Assembly: GCA_949840885.1 (NCBI GenBank)
Contig: CATKYJ010000004.1
Location: forward strand, 1-64,000
Reading direction: 5' to 3'
Length of the DNA: 64,000 bases
DNA from: an uncultured Acetatifactor sp.
GTDB taxonomy: Bacteria > Bacillota > Clostridia > Lachnospirales > Lachnospiraceae
Shown: piece after piece, positions 33,093 through 41,998 of the stretch
Numbering within the stretch: the stretch's first letter is position 1
How the letters are laid out: every line of letters begins with the position of its first letter
Position numbers and translations under genes: made by a program
The notes under the pieces: model-generated
Told to the model about the DNA's origin: nothing
What the model saw: only the letters and a program-made list of their open reading frames with translations
Database searches by the model: none

Positions 33093-33115
33093 AGAATTAT
33101 ATAAAGGAGCATTCC

Positions 33116-33142
33116 ATGTCTCCGCCACAGAAAGGACGATGA
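33116..33142 (+). CDS. Possible eight-codon leader peptide upstream of the ROK regulator
   Basis: ATG with AAAGGAG five bases before it, reading M-S-P-P-Q-K-G-R and stopping at TGA, which overlaps the first ATG of the regulator (ATGA). This resembles a translational coupling device. It may be chance, since the second regulator ATG at 33145 has its own AGGA eight bases upstream. Confidence 0.3.
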   Translation: MSPPQKGR

Positions 33143-34368
33143 TTATGCCGTCATTACACGGAACCAACCTTACCAATGTAAAAGAAAAGAACCGCGCATT
33201 GGCCCTACGACTCATCAGCACGGAGCAGTCCGTCTCCCGCGCAAACCTGGCTAGAAGCATGCATCTGACAAAGACCACCCTAGGCAATATCGTGTCCGAT
33301 CTGATCGCCAGCGACATCATCAAGGAATACACCTATTCCTCCAGCGAGGCGGACTCCGCCCTTGGCAGGAAGCCCATCATCCTTGATCTGTCCCCTAATT
33401 CCCCCCTCATTATGGGGATGCTGATCAAGAGAAATCTCTTAAGCGGCATACTGGCAGACCTGAAAGGACGGATCGTTGCCCAAAAGGACTGCAGATATGA
33501 TTCCCTGGATCAGGACACCCTTATTGAGACGCTGATACAGCTTTATGAGCAGCTGCGCAAAGGACAGAGCAGACCCATCATAGCCATCGGCATCTCCTCC
33601 TTAGGGCCCGTGGACACCAATGCCCAGAGGCTGACCACGCCGGCGAATTTCTGGGGCATCCACGATCTGCCCATATCGGAGATCATCCATGAGCGCACGG
33701 GACTGCCCGCCTATCTGATCCATGACAGCAGTGCAGGCGCCCTGGCAGAGAAGATCTACGGCTCCCATACCCATTCGGACAATCTGCTCTATCTGCATAT
33801 CATGAACGGGATCGGCGCCGGCTATATCTTCCACGGAGATATCTACGACGGAGATTTCGGGCAGAGCGGCGAGCTTGGCCATACTTCCATCAATTTCGCA
33901 GGCCCCTCCTGCAACTGCGGCAACCGGGGCTGCCTGGAACTCTATGCCAATGTGGAGAATATGAACCGGCATATCCAGGAACTGCGCGCAATCTACAAAG
34001 GCCCCACCCTGCTGCCTGCAGGTCAGGACTTCTACAGCTGGGGCGACATCATAACCGCGGCCGCCTCCATGGATTTTCTGGCCATGGCAGCCCTGGACGA
34101 ATTCTGCGGCTATCTGTCCTATGCAGTGCGCAATGCCATCCACCTGCTGGACGTCAGCCACGTCATCGTAGGATATGACTCCCCTGTGGAGACCACTGTG
34201 GTAGAGGATACTCTGACCACCAAGTTAAACAGCGGCCCCATGTCCAACACGGGGCATGTCATCGATATCGTCAAGTCCTCCTTTGGCGGGCAGGCGCCTC
34301 TGATCGGCTCCATTGCCGTGGTGACTGACAAAATATTTAGCGGTCAGCTGAATATCTTCCATTCTTAA
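33139..34368 (+). CDS. ROK family transcriptional regulator (NagC/XylR type)
   Basis: 409 residues. N-terminal winged helix (SRANLARSMHLTKTTLGNIV, about 32-52) followed by a ROK sugar-binding domain with GELGHTSINF and the zinc cluster CNCGNRGC. Such proteins repress divergent sugar genes until the sugar is bound. The likely targets are the kinase and SIS genes on the other strand. Start at 33139 or 33145. Its stop overlaps the end of the convergent SH3 gene by 4 bp. Confidence 0.9.
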   Translation: MIMPSLHGTNLTNVKEKNRALALRLISTEQSVSRANLARSMHLTKTTLGNIVSDLIASDIIKEYTYSSSEADSALGRKPIILDLSPNSPLIMGMLIKRNLLSGILADLKGRIVAQKDCRYDSLDQDTLIETLIQLYEQLRKGQSRPIIAIGISSLGPVDTNAQRLTTPANFWGIHDLPISEIIHERTGLPAYLIHDSSAGALAEKIYGSHTHSDNLLYLHIMNGIGAGYIFHGDIYDGDFGQSGELGHTSINFAGPSCNCGNRGCLELYANVENMNRHIQELRAIYKGPTLLPAGQDFYSWGDIITAAASMDFLAMAALDEFCGYLSYAVRNAIHLLDVSHVIVGYDSPVETTVVEDTLTTKLNSGPMSNTGHVIDIVKSSFGGQAPLIGSIAVVTDKIFSGQLNIFHS

Positions 34369-35588
34369 TTTGATCCATTAGCGGTCCAATCCGCCGGAAC
34401 TACATACACAAAGCTGGTGACGACATAGAGCACCTGTCCGTTATACTCCACCCGCGACCAGCCGAAATCCTCGCTGTAGCCGGTGCGGTGGGCTTTCTCT
34501 CCATAGTTGAGCTGGCAGCTGACTGTGGCGTTCTCCTGGACTGTGCTGGGTTCCGTCCGCAGGTTCACATATTCCTTGGGCGAAATCCAGTCGTCACAGT
34601 TCTCGAAAATGACGACAGTGCCTCCTGCGGTGGTGACCCGGTTAGGGTCGGCGGGAGCGGTCGGCGTTTTGTAGTTCAGATCAGTGGTCAGGTACTGGGT
34701 CACCGCATAAAGGGTCTGGCCGCTGTAGTCGATCCTGGACCACCCTGTATCATAATTGACGCCGGTTCTGGCAAGGGTCTGGCCGTTTTGGATTTTAACG
34801 ACTATATTCGTATCGTCCGCAGTGTTGGGCGCTGTGCGCAGATTCACTGCATCTTTGGGCGTCACGGATTCCTGCACGGACGTAAATGTCATGCCCGCAT
34901 TCCCGGCCGGCTCCTGGTTTCCTGCCCCGGAGCCATCAGAAGGCGCTGTTCCCTCTGATGGCTGGGATCCCGCATTTTCAGGCTGCGAGGCGGACTGGGA
35001 ACCGGAGGCGGCGTCCTGTCCGGGATTCTGATTTCCGGCAGGGGTCTGACTGTCTCCAGGAGTCTGGCTGCCCACAGGGGTTTGGCTGTCTCCAGGGGTT
35101 TGGCCGTCTCCAGGGTTCTGTATGCCGCCTGAAGATTCCGGGACGGATGCCTCCCCCGGTTCTGTTGCCGCGCCGCTTTCCGTGCCGCTCATGGTTTCCT
35201 GGTTTTGATCCGGTTCCTCCCGGTTTTCGGCTCCTGATGACGCGCCCGGCTGGCCCTCCGCACCGGATACCAGTTGTGACGGATCCGTGGGATCTCCCGA
35301 GGCCTCCGCAGTCTGGGATGAACCGTTCTGGCTTTCCTGTGTGCTGTCGGGATGGACAAAGCGCCACAAAACGGCGCAGATGATGGCGGCCAGCACAGCC
35401 AGCCCCAGCAAAATCAGTGCCTTTGCCCACACCGGCAGGGGTGCCAGTTCTTCAGGATCCGCTGCCTCAGTTTCCGGCTTCTCCGGTTCCATGTCCTCGA
35501 AGTCCAGATACTCCTTTTGTCCGCTCCCCTTTTGGGGCCTCCTCTTTTCCTCCTGTTCGTCCTCGTCGTCCCAGTCCTTTAATTTCAT
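34365..35588 (-). CDS. Membrane-anchored protein with two SH3b domains
   Basis: 407 residues. Acidic cytoplasmic tail (MKLKDWDDEDEQEEK), one helix (AKALILLGLAVLAAIICAVL, about 55-75), a long low-complexity linker rich in Gly, Ser, Pro and Gln with repeated short units such as GDSQTP, then two bacterial SH3 domains (AVNLRTAPNTADD and YVNLRTEPSTVQE). Such domains bind peptidoglycan stems. Probably tethers the cell envelope; no enzyme domain. Alone on its transcript. Confidence 0.85.
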   Translation of the reverse strand: MKLKDWDDEDEQEEKRRPQKGSGQKEYLDFEDMEPEKPETEAADPEELAPLPVWAKALILLGLAVLAAIICAVLWRFVHPDSTQESQNGSSQTAEASGDPTDPSQLVSGAEGQPGASSGAENREEPDQNQETMSGTESGAATEPGEASVPESSGGIQNPGDGQTPGDSQTPVGSQTPGDSQTPAGNQNPGQDAASGSQSASQPENAGSQPSEGTAPSDGSGAGNQEPAGNAGMTFTSVQESVTPKDAVNLRTAPNTADDTNIVVKIQNGQTLARTGVNYDTGWSRIDYSGQTLYAVTQYLTTDLNYKTPTAPADPNRVTTAGGTVVIFENCDDWISPKEYVNLRTEPSTVQENATVSCQLNYGEKAHRTGYSEDFGWSRVEYNGQVLYVVTSFVYVVPADWTANGSN

Positions 35589-35646
35589 GGCAAAACTCCA
35601 TTCTTTCCGCCTTTTGGCATTTCCTATACGCTGTTTTTATTCTTCC

Positions 35647-36690
35647 TTAAATATTAGGTATCCGGCGCAGCTTTTCATCCAGTTCTTTCAGCATATCCTG
35701 GTCTGCCTGCACGAATCCCAATGCATCCCGAACCAGCATCCTGCCTACCATCTTCTTCATATCGGGCGACATCTCCTCTTCCTGCACGGCCAGTCCGCCC
35801 GAGGAGGCTTTTACCTGGGCCATTACCTCCCCCAGGATTTGCGCTCCTTTGGGATTACCCATGACGCGGCTCATAGTGCAGTCGATGGAAAGGAACTGCT
35901 CGCCATCCGAGGAAAGATGAGGCTTTACAGCCGGTTCCAAAAATCCCCCTTTCCGGTCGTCGAAGTCCCCGAACACCTCCCGCAGCCACCCAATGGAATC
36001 CGGCACCCAGTCAGGCACTCTCCTGCTGATGTGGGTAGAGAATCCCTGAACGCTTGTGTCGCAGGTACTGAAGCCGTGGGGCCCGTAGGAATAAATGTGG
36101 CTCTCAAAGGTGATGTCATGCTCCGTCAGGGCCTCCATGAACTTTATGGAGTTCATTACGGACACCACATTGTCATTCCGGGTGTGGAACAGGAAGCAGG
36201 GAGGCGTCTGGCGATCCACTGCGCTGATGGTGTCCGGCGCTGTGGAGGAGCAGGCCTTTACGTCCTCCCCTGTCACGGCGTAGCCTAAGATCGCTGCCCC
36301 GGGCCGGTTCCTTGCCATGGTGGCGGCTGCCGCTGCCAGATGGCCCCCAGCGGAGAACCCAATGACTGCAATTTTGTCTTCACATATGTTCCACTCCCCG
36401 GCCTTTTCTTTCAGGAACTCCATGGCCTGCTCATAATCCTCAAGGGGATTGGGCCAGTCTGCGTGGGCGGCCACGGAATAGCGCAGGATTGCCGTATGGT
36501 ACCCTGCTTTCAGGTAAGGCAGCGCCACGGGATCCGCCTCCCTGTCCGAACAGAACTGATAGCCGCCTCCGGGCAGCACCAGAACCAGGGGCCGTTTCGT
36601 GATGGTGCGGAATTCCCCGCCCACCTCCAGCAGATAGGCCGTCAGGGAAACATTTCTCTCCTTATTTAGTATAACCACTTCTTTGTTCAT
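35647..36690 (-). CDS. Alpha/beta hydrolase, BD-FAE-type esterase
   Basis: 347 residues. Oxyanion-hole region VLPGGGYQFCSDREADPVAL, nucleophile elbow VIGFSAGGHL, then FLFHTRNDNVV (Asp) and YGPHGFS (His), the order of acetyl esterases acting on plant sugars. A C-terminal extension of about 90 residues (VKASSGGLAVQEEEMSPDMK) is not usual for the family and may be a separate helical domain. The ATG at 36690 follows GGAGGG. Own promoter at 36723-36751. Confidence 0.85.
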   Translation of the reverse strand: MNKEVVILNKERNVSLTAYLLEVGGEFRTITKRPLVLVLPGGGYQFCSDREADPVALPYLKAGYHTAILRYSVAAHADWPNPLEDYEQAMEFLKEKAGEWNICEDKIAVIGFSAGGHLAAAAATMARNRPGAAILGYAVTGEDVKACSSTAPDTISAVDRQTPPCFLFHTRNDNVVSVMNSIKFMEALTEHDITFESHIYSYGPHGFSTCDTSVQGFSTHISRRVPDWVPDSIGWLREVFGDFDDRKGGFLEPAVKPHLSSDGEQFLSIDCTMSRVMGNPKGAQILGEVMAQVKASSGGLAVQEEEMSPDMKKMVGRMLVRDALGFVQADQDMLKELDEKLRRIPNI

Positions 36691-36722
36691 GCAATACCCT
36701 CCTGGCATAATTTTCTTTTCCC

Positions 36723-36751
36723 ATTTTATCATCCCCACTGCAGCTTTTCAA
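36723..36751 (-). promoter_or_regulatory. SigA-type promoter of the esterase
   Basis: TTGAAA-N17-TAAAAT on the minus strand, with TGA before the -10 box. Confidence 0.5.
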
Positions 36752-36842
36752 TATCAGTTTTGCCAATTTTCCGCTCATTTCTGCACAGCCTGGAGACCAG
36801 AATACATGGTCGCTGCCAAAAAAACGCCTCCAGCCCGCAAAA

Positions 36843-36864
36843 AAGGAGCCCCAGAGGGCTCCTT
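36843..36864 (-). terminator. Terminator of the potABCD operon
   Basis: AAGGAGCCC and GGGCTCCTT form a perfect 9-bp stem with a 4-nt loop, followed by TTTTTT on the minus strand. Confidence 0.9.
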
Positions 36865-36865
36865 G

Positions 36866-36990
36866 CCTTAACCTTGCTGCCTTAATCTTGCTGCCTTAGT
36901 CTTACCGCCTTAACCTTGCTGCCTTACGCCAGTTCTCATGCCAGTTCTCTTTTCCTACCGCCTTACGCCAGTTCTCATGCCAGCTCTCTT
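36866..36990. repeat. Short tandem repeats at and after the 3' end of potD
   Basis: Two imperfect copies of a unit of about 38 bp (core GCCTTACGCCAGTTCTCATG) followed on the left by several GCCTTA(A/G)xCTTGCT units of 12-13 bp. The right copy covers the last potD codons and the left ones follow its stop. Looks like slippage duplication of the gene's 3' end. Confidence 0.75.
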
Positions 36991-38234
36991 TTCCGTTTGC
37001 GCCGTTTATAGACCAGAATGCCGATGTACAGCGCCAGGAAGCCCAGAATGATCGCCACCAACACTGCGGACTCGCCCGGGCCGCCCATCTTGGCCTCAGC
37101 CCAGAGTTTGTCAATGAGCTTGGCAGTATCCTCCGGCAGATTGACAAATACCTGGGTGCTGGCAAGGATCTCCTCATCCGGGTAGTGGACAGGGCTTTCC
37201 ACCATCTCCGGATCCATATAAGCCTTGGCGGCGGTCTCCGGAGTGGAATATCCCACATAGTCCATGTTCGCCCCGGCAATCTCGGGATCGCAGAGGAAAT
37301 TGATGTAAGCCTCCGCCTCGGCCTTGTGTCTGGAGGTAGCCGGAATGCACATGGCATCCACGAAGTAATTCGTCCCCTCCTTGGGCACCACGAAGCGGAT
37401 GTTGTCGCTGTTGTCCACCAAAATGGCTGCGTCCCCGGCATAATAAGGCGCTATCCAGGCCTCCTCGCTCTCCATTTTGTCGAAAATCTTATCCATCACA
37501 TAGGCCTGTACCAGGGGCTTTTGCTGTTTCAGCAGAGCAGCGGCCTCCTGCCAGTCGCTCTCCTCCACGGTGTTCACGGACTGCCCCAGCAGGAACTGGG
37601 CGATGGCAAAGGAATCCCTGGGATTGTCAAACATCAGTATCTTTCCCGCGTAGCGGTCGTCCCAAAGAGAAGACCAGCTCGTAATCTCTTCCTGAATATA
37701 GTCCGTATTATAGAAAAGCCCTACCACTCCCCAGGTATAGGGCACCGAGTAGCGGCCCTGGGGGTCATAGTCCGCATTCCGGAAGCTGTCGTCTACATAC
37801 TGGTAATTGGGGATATTGGAAAAGTCCAGCTCCGCCAGCATGTTTTCGTCTATGAGCCTTGACACCATATAATCCGAGGGGATGATGACATCGTAGTCTG
37901 CGCCTCCACCTACAAGCTTGGAATACAGGGATTCGTTGCTGTCAAAGGTGGTGTAGTTCACTTTGATGCCTGTCCGCCTGGTGAATTCGGCATTTACGTC
38001 CAGAGAGCCGTCAGTGCCGTTGGCGATGTATTCCCCCCAGTTGTACACGTTTATGGTGACGTCCTGCCCCGGGTTCTGAGCCGCCATGGCAGGAAGCCCT
38101 GGTGCAAGGACTAAAAGGAGGACTGCCGCAAACGCAAGACAGCGCGCTCCGATTTCACGGTACATGCCGCTTTTATCACAAATTCCGTTTTCAGGGTACA
38201 AGTCTCTTCCACAGACTGTCTTTTCTCCCTCCAT
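36975..38234 (-). CDS. potD: Polyamine ABC transporter substrate-binding protein PotD, membrane-anchored
   Basis: 419 residues. Signal segment CLAFAAVLLLVLAPGLPAMA without a lipobox cysteine; polyamine-binding domain with NVYNWGEYIANGTDG and DVIIPSDYMVSRL. A C-terminal helix (ESAVLVAIILGFLALYIGIL) followed by KRRKRKR anchors it, in place of the lipid used by most Gram-positive binding proteins. Last gene of potABCD. GAGGTG precedes ATG 38234. Confidence 0.93.
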   Translation of the reverse strand: MEGEKTVCGRDLYPENGICDKSGMYREIGARCLAFAAVLLLVLAPGLPAMAAQNPGQDVTINVYNWGEYIANGTDGSLDVNAEFTRRTGIKVNYTTFDSNESLYSKLVGGGADYDVIIPSDYMVSRLIDENMLAELDFSNIPNYQYVDDSFRNADYDPQGRYSVPYTWGVVGLFYNTDYIQEEITSWSSLWDDRYAGKILMFDNPRDSFAIAQFLLGQSVNTVEESDWQEAAALLKQQKPLVQAYVMDKIFDKMESEEAWIAPYYAGDAAILVDNSDNIRFVVPKEGTNYFVDAMCIPATSRHKAEAEAYINFLCDPEIAGANMDYVGYSTPETAAKAYMDPEMVESPVHYPDEEILASTQVFVNLPEDTAKLIDKLWAEAKMGGPGESAVLVAIILGFLALYIGILVYKRRKRKRELA

Positions 38235-38240
38235 GACCCG

Positions 38241-39050
38241 TCACACCTCCTCTTTCTGCTGTCCGCTTTGGTCTTTCAAATTGCGGACATTCACAATGAC
38301 TAGCAGCACCATCACCGCCGCAAACAGCACCGTGGACAGGGCATTGATCTCCGGGCTGATGCGCCTGCGAGTCATGGAGTAGATGTATATGGGCAGGGTC
38401 TGAGTGGTTCCGCTGGTGAAATAGCTGATCACGAAATCATCGATGGAAAGGGTAAAAGCCATGATCATCCCTGTCATCACCCCGGGCATGATCTCAGGCA
38501 GCACTACCTTAAAGAACGCCTTTATCGGCGGACATCCCAGATCCTGAGCCGCCTCGTAGAGATTGGGATCCATCTGGCGCAGCTTAGGCAGCACAGACAG
38601 GATCACATAGGGCAGGCAGAACGTGATATGCGCCGCGATCAGGGACGCCATGCCAAGGCTGCGCCCGCCGAACAGACGCACCGCGGACACAAACAGCAGC
38701 ATCAGGGACACTCCGGTGACGATCTCCGGATTCACCATGGGAAAATTCGTAATATTCATCATAATGCGCCTGGGCAGCCGCTTCATGCCGTTGATTCCGA
38801 TGGCGGCCACGGTGCCCAGCACAGTGGATGCAACTGCCGCTGTCACGGCAATGACCAGGGTGTTGCGCAGAGCCTCCATGATCAGCCTGTCCTCAAACAG
38901 CTTCCTGTACCAGCGCAGAGAAAAGCCGCCCCACACCACACGGCTCCCGGTCTCTGTATCATTGAAAGAGTACACAATGAGCACCAGGATGGGAGCATAT
39001 AAAAAGAGGAAAATGAGAAAAGTATAAATGCGTCCTCCTGCCTTTTTCAC
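38241..39050 (-). CDS. potC: Polyamine ABC transporter permease PotC
   Basis: 269 residues, six membrane helices. The EAA loop is EAAQDLGCPPIKAFFKVVLP. GTG start at 39050 overlaps the potB stop (GTGA) with GGAGGG eight bases upstream, so translation is coupled. Confidence 0.95.
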   Translation of the reverse strand: MKKAGGRIYTFLIFLFLYAPILVLIVYSFNDTETGSRVVWGGFSLRWYRKLFEDRLIMEALRNTLVIAVTAAVASTVLGTVAAIGINGMKRLPRRIMMNITNFPMVNPEIVTGVSLMLLFVSAVRLFGGRSLGMASLIAAHITFCLPYVILSVLPKLRQMDPNLYEAAQDLGCPPIKAFFKVVLPEIMPGVMTGMIMAFTLSIDDFVISYFTSGTTQTLPIYIYSMTRRRISPEINALSTVLFAAVMVLLVIVNVRNLKDQSGQQKEEV

Positions 39051-39874
39051 AACAGCATCCCTCCTTTCTCCCCCACTTCCCCATCGTCGAACTGGTTCAT
39101 GATGCCCATGCAGATCAGGATGATCACCATCAGTACCAGCGATACGGCGGAGCCCAGGTTGGGATTGTAGGCGCTGCCCAGAAACTGCATATCGATGAGG
39201 TCGCCGATGAGGAGGTTTCCGCCCCCGCCCAGCATTTTGGAGATGATGAAAGTGCTCACTGCGGGCACGAACACCATGGTCACGCCGGAGATAACCCCCG
39301 GCATGCTTAAGGGCAGCGTCACTTTCACAAAGACCTCCCTGCTGTTTGCGCCCAGATCCTGGGCTGCCTCAATGACGCTTTTGTCGATTTTGGTCAGGAC
39401 GGAGTACAAGGGCAATATCATGTAAGGAATGTAGTTGTACACCATTCCCAGAACTACCGCTCCGGCCGTGTTGATCATATGGATCCGCGGCAGGCCTATG
39501 GCGGCCAGAGCCGAATTGATCAGTCCATTGTCTTCAAGCAGAGTCATCCAGGCATAGGTCCGCAGCAGAAAATTCATCCACATCGGCAGCATCACCAGCA
39601 TCACCATGACATTCTGGCGCCTGACGTTTGCCCTGGCGATGATCATGGCAAAAGGGTACCCCAGCCCCAGGGAAATGACAGTGGCAACAGCGCCCAGCCA
39701 GATAGAGCGCAGGAATACGTTGGAGTACTGCCCTACACTTAAAATATTTTCCAGGGTAAAACTGCCCGCCTTATCCGTAAAGGCAAAATATCCCACCAAC
39801 AGCATGGGCACCACGATAAAAACTGTCATCCAGACCGTATACGGGGCGGAGAGAAGCTTGGAATCAGATTTCAT
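39047..39874 (-). CDS. potB: Polyamine ABC transporter permease PotB
   Basis: 275 residues with six helices and the EAA loop [23 protein letters not shown] 39874 (MKSDSKLL) is chosen because GGAGGAGG lies at proper distance, within the last codons of potA (11-bp overlap); the longer open frame upstream reads as arginine-rich noise. Confidence 0.94.
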   Translation of the reverse strand: MKSDSKLLSAPYTVWMTVFIVVPMLLVGYFAFTDKAGSFTLENILSVGQYSNVFLRSIWLGAVATVISLGLGYPFAMIIARANVRRQNVMVMLVMLPMWMNFLLRTYAWMTLLEDNGLINSALAAIGLPRIHMINTAGAVVLGMVYNYIPYMILPLYSVLTKIDKSVIEAAQDLGANSREVFVKVTLPLSMPGVISGVTMVFVPAVSTFIISKMLGGGGNLLIGDLIDMQFLGSAYNPNLGSAVSLVLMVIILICMGIMNQFDDGEVGEKGGMLL

Positions 39875-41012
39875 TCCCATCGCCCTCCTCCCGCACATTC
39901 GCTTCCTCCGAAGCGGTGATGTCCTCCTCCATTTCATCGCTGAAAGTACTGTAATCCCCGAACACACCGGAGTATTCGGACTTCTGCATGACATGGATGT
40001 CGTTGGGGGTCAGTGCCAAGCCGATGTGATCCCCCACCTGGCGGCACTCCGTGGACTGTATCATCCACTTGAAGCCGTCCACGTCCACGATGATCTCATA
40101 GTGCACGCCCTTGAACGTCACCGCCGTCACATCACCTACAATCCGGGTGGAATCCGGCTCTACTACCTTGATATCTTCCGGCCGGATCACCACGTCCACC
40201 GGCGTGTTCTTCCCAAAGCCGCTGTCCAGACAGCGAAAAGTATGCCCTGCGAATTTCACCGAATAGTCCTCCAGCATGGCCCCGTCCAGGATATTGGACT
40301 CTCCGATGAAATCAGCCACAAAGGCGTTCTTAGGCTCGTTGTAGATGTCCGTGGGGGAGCCGATCTGCTGGATGACGCCGCCGTCCATGACTACAACGGT
40401 ATCAGACATAGACAAAGCCTCCTCCTGGTCATGGGTGACGAACACAAAAGTGATGCCGGTCTGCTGCTGAATCTTCTTCAGTTCGGCCTGCATGTCCTTA
40501 CGGAGCTTCAAGTCCAGGGCTCCCAGGGGCTCGTCCAGCAAAAGGACCTTGGGCTCATTGGCCAGAGCCCTGGCAATAGCCACTCTCTGCTGCTGCCCGC
40601 CGGAAAGCTGTCCTATGCCTCTGTGTGCATAGCCGGTCAGGTTCACCATGGCCAGCATCTCCTGCACTGTCTGCCTGATCTCCTTTTCGCCGCGCCCTTT
40701 TAAGCGCATGCCGAACGCAATGTTCTCGTATACGTTCAGATGGGGGAACAGGGCGTATTTCTGGAAGATCGTGTTCACCTCCCGCTTGTGGGGCGGGAGT
40801 CCGGTGATATTTTTGTCATTAAAAAAGACGCTTCCGGCATCCGGCCTGATAAATCCGGCAATGGTCCGCAGGACAGTGGTCTTGCCGCAGCCCGATGGCC
40901 CTAAGAGGGTTACAAACTCGCCGTCGTGTATGTCCAGGTTGAAGCCTCCCAGCACTTGTTCTCCATCGTAGGAGACAGTTATGTCTTTTAAGGAAATAAT
41001 CGTATTTTTCAA
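39864..41012 (-). CDS. potA: Polyamine ABC transporter ATPase PotA
   Basis: 382 residues. Walker [12 protein letters not shown], signature [15 protein letters not shown], Walker [13 protein letters not shown], His-switch [10 protein letters not shown], and a C-terminal TOBE regulatory domain. Starts with TTG: AAGGAG lies eight bases before TTG AAA AAT, while the closer ATG in another frame ends after three codons. First gene of the operon, with a strong promoter at 41111-41139. Confidence 0.95.
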   Translation of the reverse strand: MKNTIISLKDITVSYDGEQVLGGFNLDIHDGEFVTLLGPSGCGKTTVLRTIAGFIRPDAGSVFFNDKNITGLPPHKREVNTIFQKYALFPHLNVYENIAFGMRLKGRGEKEIRQTVQEMLAMVNLTGYAHRGIGQLSGGQQQRVAIARALANEPKVLLLDEPLGALDLKLRKDMQAELKKIQQQTGITFVFVTHDQEEALSMSDTVVVMDGGVIQQIGSPTDIYNEPKNAFVADFIGESNILDGAMLEDYSVKFAGHTFRCLDSGFGKNTPVDVVIRPEDIKVVEPDSTRIVGDVTAVTFKGVHYEIIVDVDGFKWMIQSTECRQVGDHIGLALTPNDIHVMQKSEYSGVFGDYSTFSDEMEEDITASEEANVREEGDGNEI

Positions 41013-41110
41013 TTATCCATCTCCTTTGCAAAGGCATGGCGCCATGCCCCGCCGCGCCTGCCGTTATCTCACAAAATGCGACTTCTTTCGAATATTTATG
41101 CAATGAGATA

Positions 41111-41139
41111 ACTATACGGGATATGAGCAAGTTTGTCAA
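41111..41139 (-). promoter_or_regulatory. Strong SigA promoter of potABCD
   Basis: TTGACA-N17-TATAGT on the minus strand, about 100 bp upstream of potA. Confidence 0.75.
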
Positions 41140-41356
41140 TTGATTCCGCTTATTTTCGGCTCTCTCATTGTCTCCCATGACTTTCTACATCAGATTTCTT
41201 ATTTTCTAATGTGAATCCTCATGTAAATCGGGCAGAGCAGGAATTTTATGGCGCCAGTTGGGCCGTCACCGCGTAAACTCAGAAACACTATTCCCATTAT
41301 CTGTAATTTGTGGTACGCTAATAATGACTCTGCGGACTATTGGGAGGTACGATGCC

Positions 41357-41953
41357 ATGACCTACATTTATCACTATCTCTCGCCCTTAGGCGGCATTAA
41401 AGTTTCAAGCAATGGAAACGAAATTACGGGATTATGGTTTGACGGTCAGAAATATTTCGGCGATACGCTATCGAAAGATGGCGATATGCTGCCGAAAGAT
41501 AGCGATACGCTGCCGAAAAGCGGCGATGCGCTGCCGAAAGACTATGAAGAAAAGAATCTTCCCATTTTTGAGGAAACAAAGAAATGGCTTACCATCTATT
41601 TCAGCGGCAAAGCCCCTGATTTCACGCCGCCGCTCAAAATGGACACCACCCCTTTCCGCAAAGCCGTATGGGAAATCATGCTCACGATTCCATATGGACA
41701 GACGATGACATATGGCCAGATTGCAGACAGGATTGCACTGCAAAGAGGGCTTGCGAAAATGTCCGCACAGGCGGTGGGCGGTGCGGTGGGGCACAATGCC
41801 ATCTCACTGATCATCCCCTGCCACAGAGTTGTGGGGACAAGCGGAAGCCTGACAGGCTATGCAGGCGGGATTGAGAAAAAAGTGCGGCTGCTCACTTTGG
41901 AAAAGGCAGACATGTCGAGATTTTTCGTGCCGAAAAAAGGAACGGCATTATAA
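41357..41953 (+). CDS. ogt: Methylated-DNA-protein-cysteine methyltransferase with internal heptapeptide repeat
   Basis: 198 residues. The active-site motif IPCHRVVG (Cys acceptor) and YGQIADRIA (helix-turn-helix) identify an O6-alkylguanine alkyltransferase. Start ATG 41357 follows GGGAGG. Between the N-terminal domain (LWFDGQKYFG) and the catalytic part (FEETKKWLTIYFSG) lie four copies of a seven-residue unit (DTLPKSG and variants), absent from ordinary Ogt proteins. Divergent from potA; apparently a single gene. Confidence 0.93.
   Translation: MTYIYHYLSPLGGIKVSSNGNEITGLWFDGQKYFGDTLSKDGDMLPKDSDTLPKSGDALPKDYEEKNLPIFEETKKWLTIYFSGKAPDFTPPLKMDTTPFRKAVWEIMLTIPYGQTMTYGQIADRIALQRGLAKMSAQAVGGAVGHNAISLIIPCHRVVGTSGSLTGYAGGIEKKVRLLTLEKADMSRFFVPKKGTAL
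41462..41541. repeat. 21-bp in-frame tandem repeat inside ogt
   Basis: Four copies, the last slightly truncated, of GAT-A-GCTG-CGAAAG-type units encoding D-x-L-(S/P)-K-x-x. Copies differ by a few substitutions, so the expansion is not very recent. Confidence 0.9.
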
Positions 41954-41998
41954 ATCTGCCGCCCCGCTTCCGGATTGTAAATTCCTGCGGCCTGCAGT

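Noticed and set aside
34978..35430. Overlapping minus-strand frame inside the SH3 protein linker
   Set aside because: Caused by the low-complexity GC-rich linker; no start signal.
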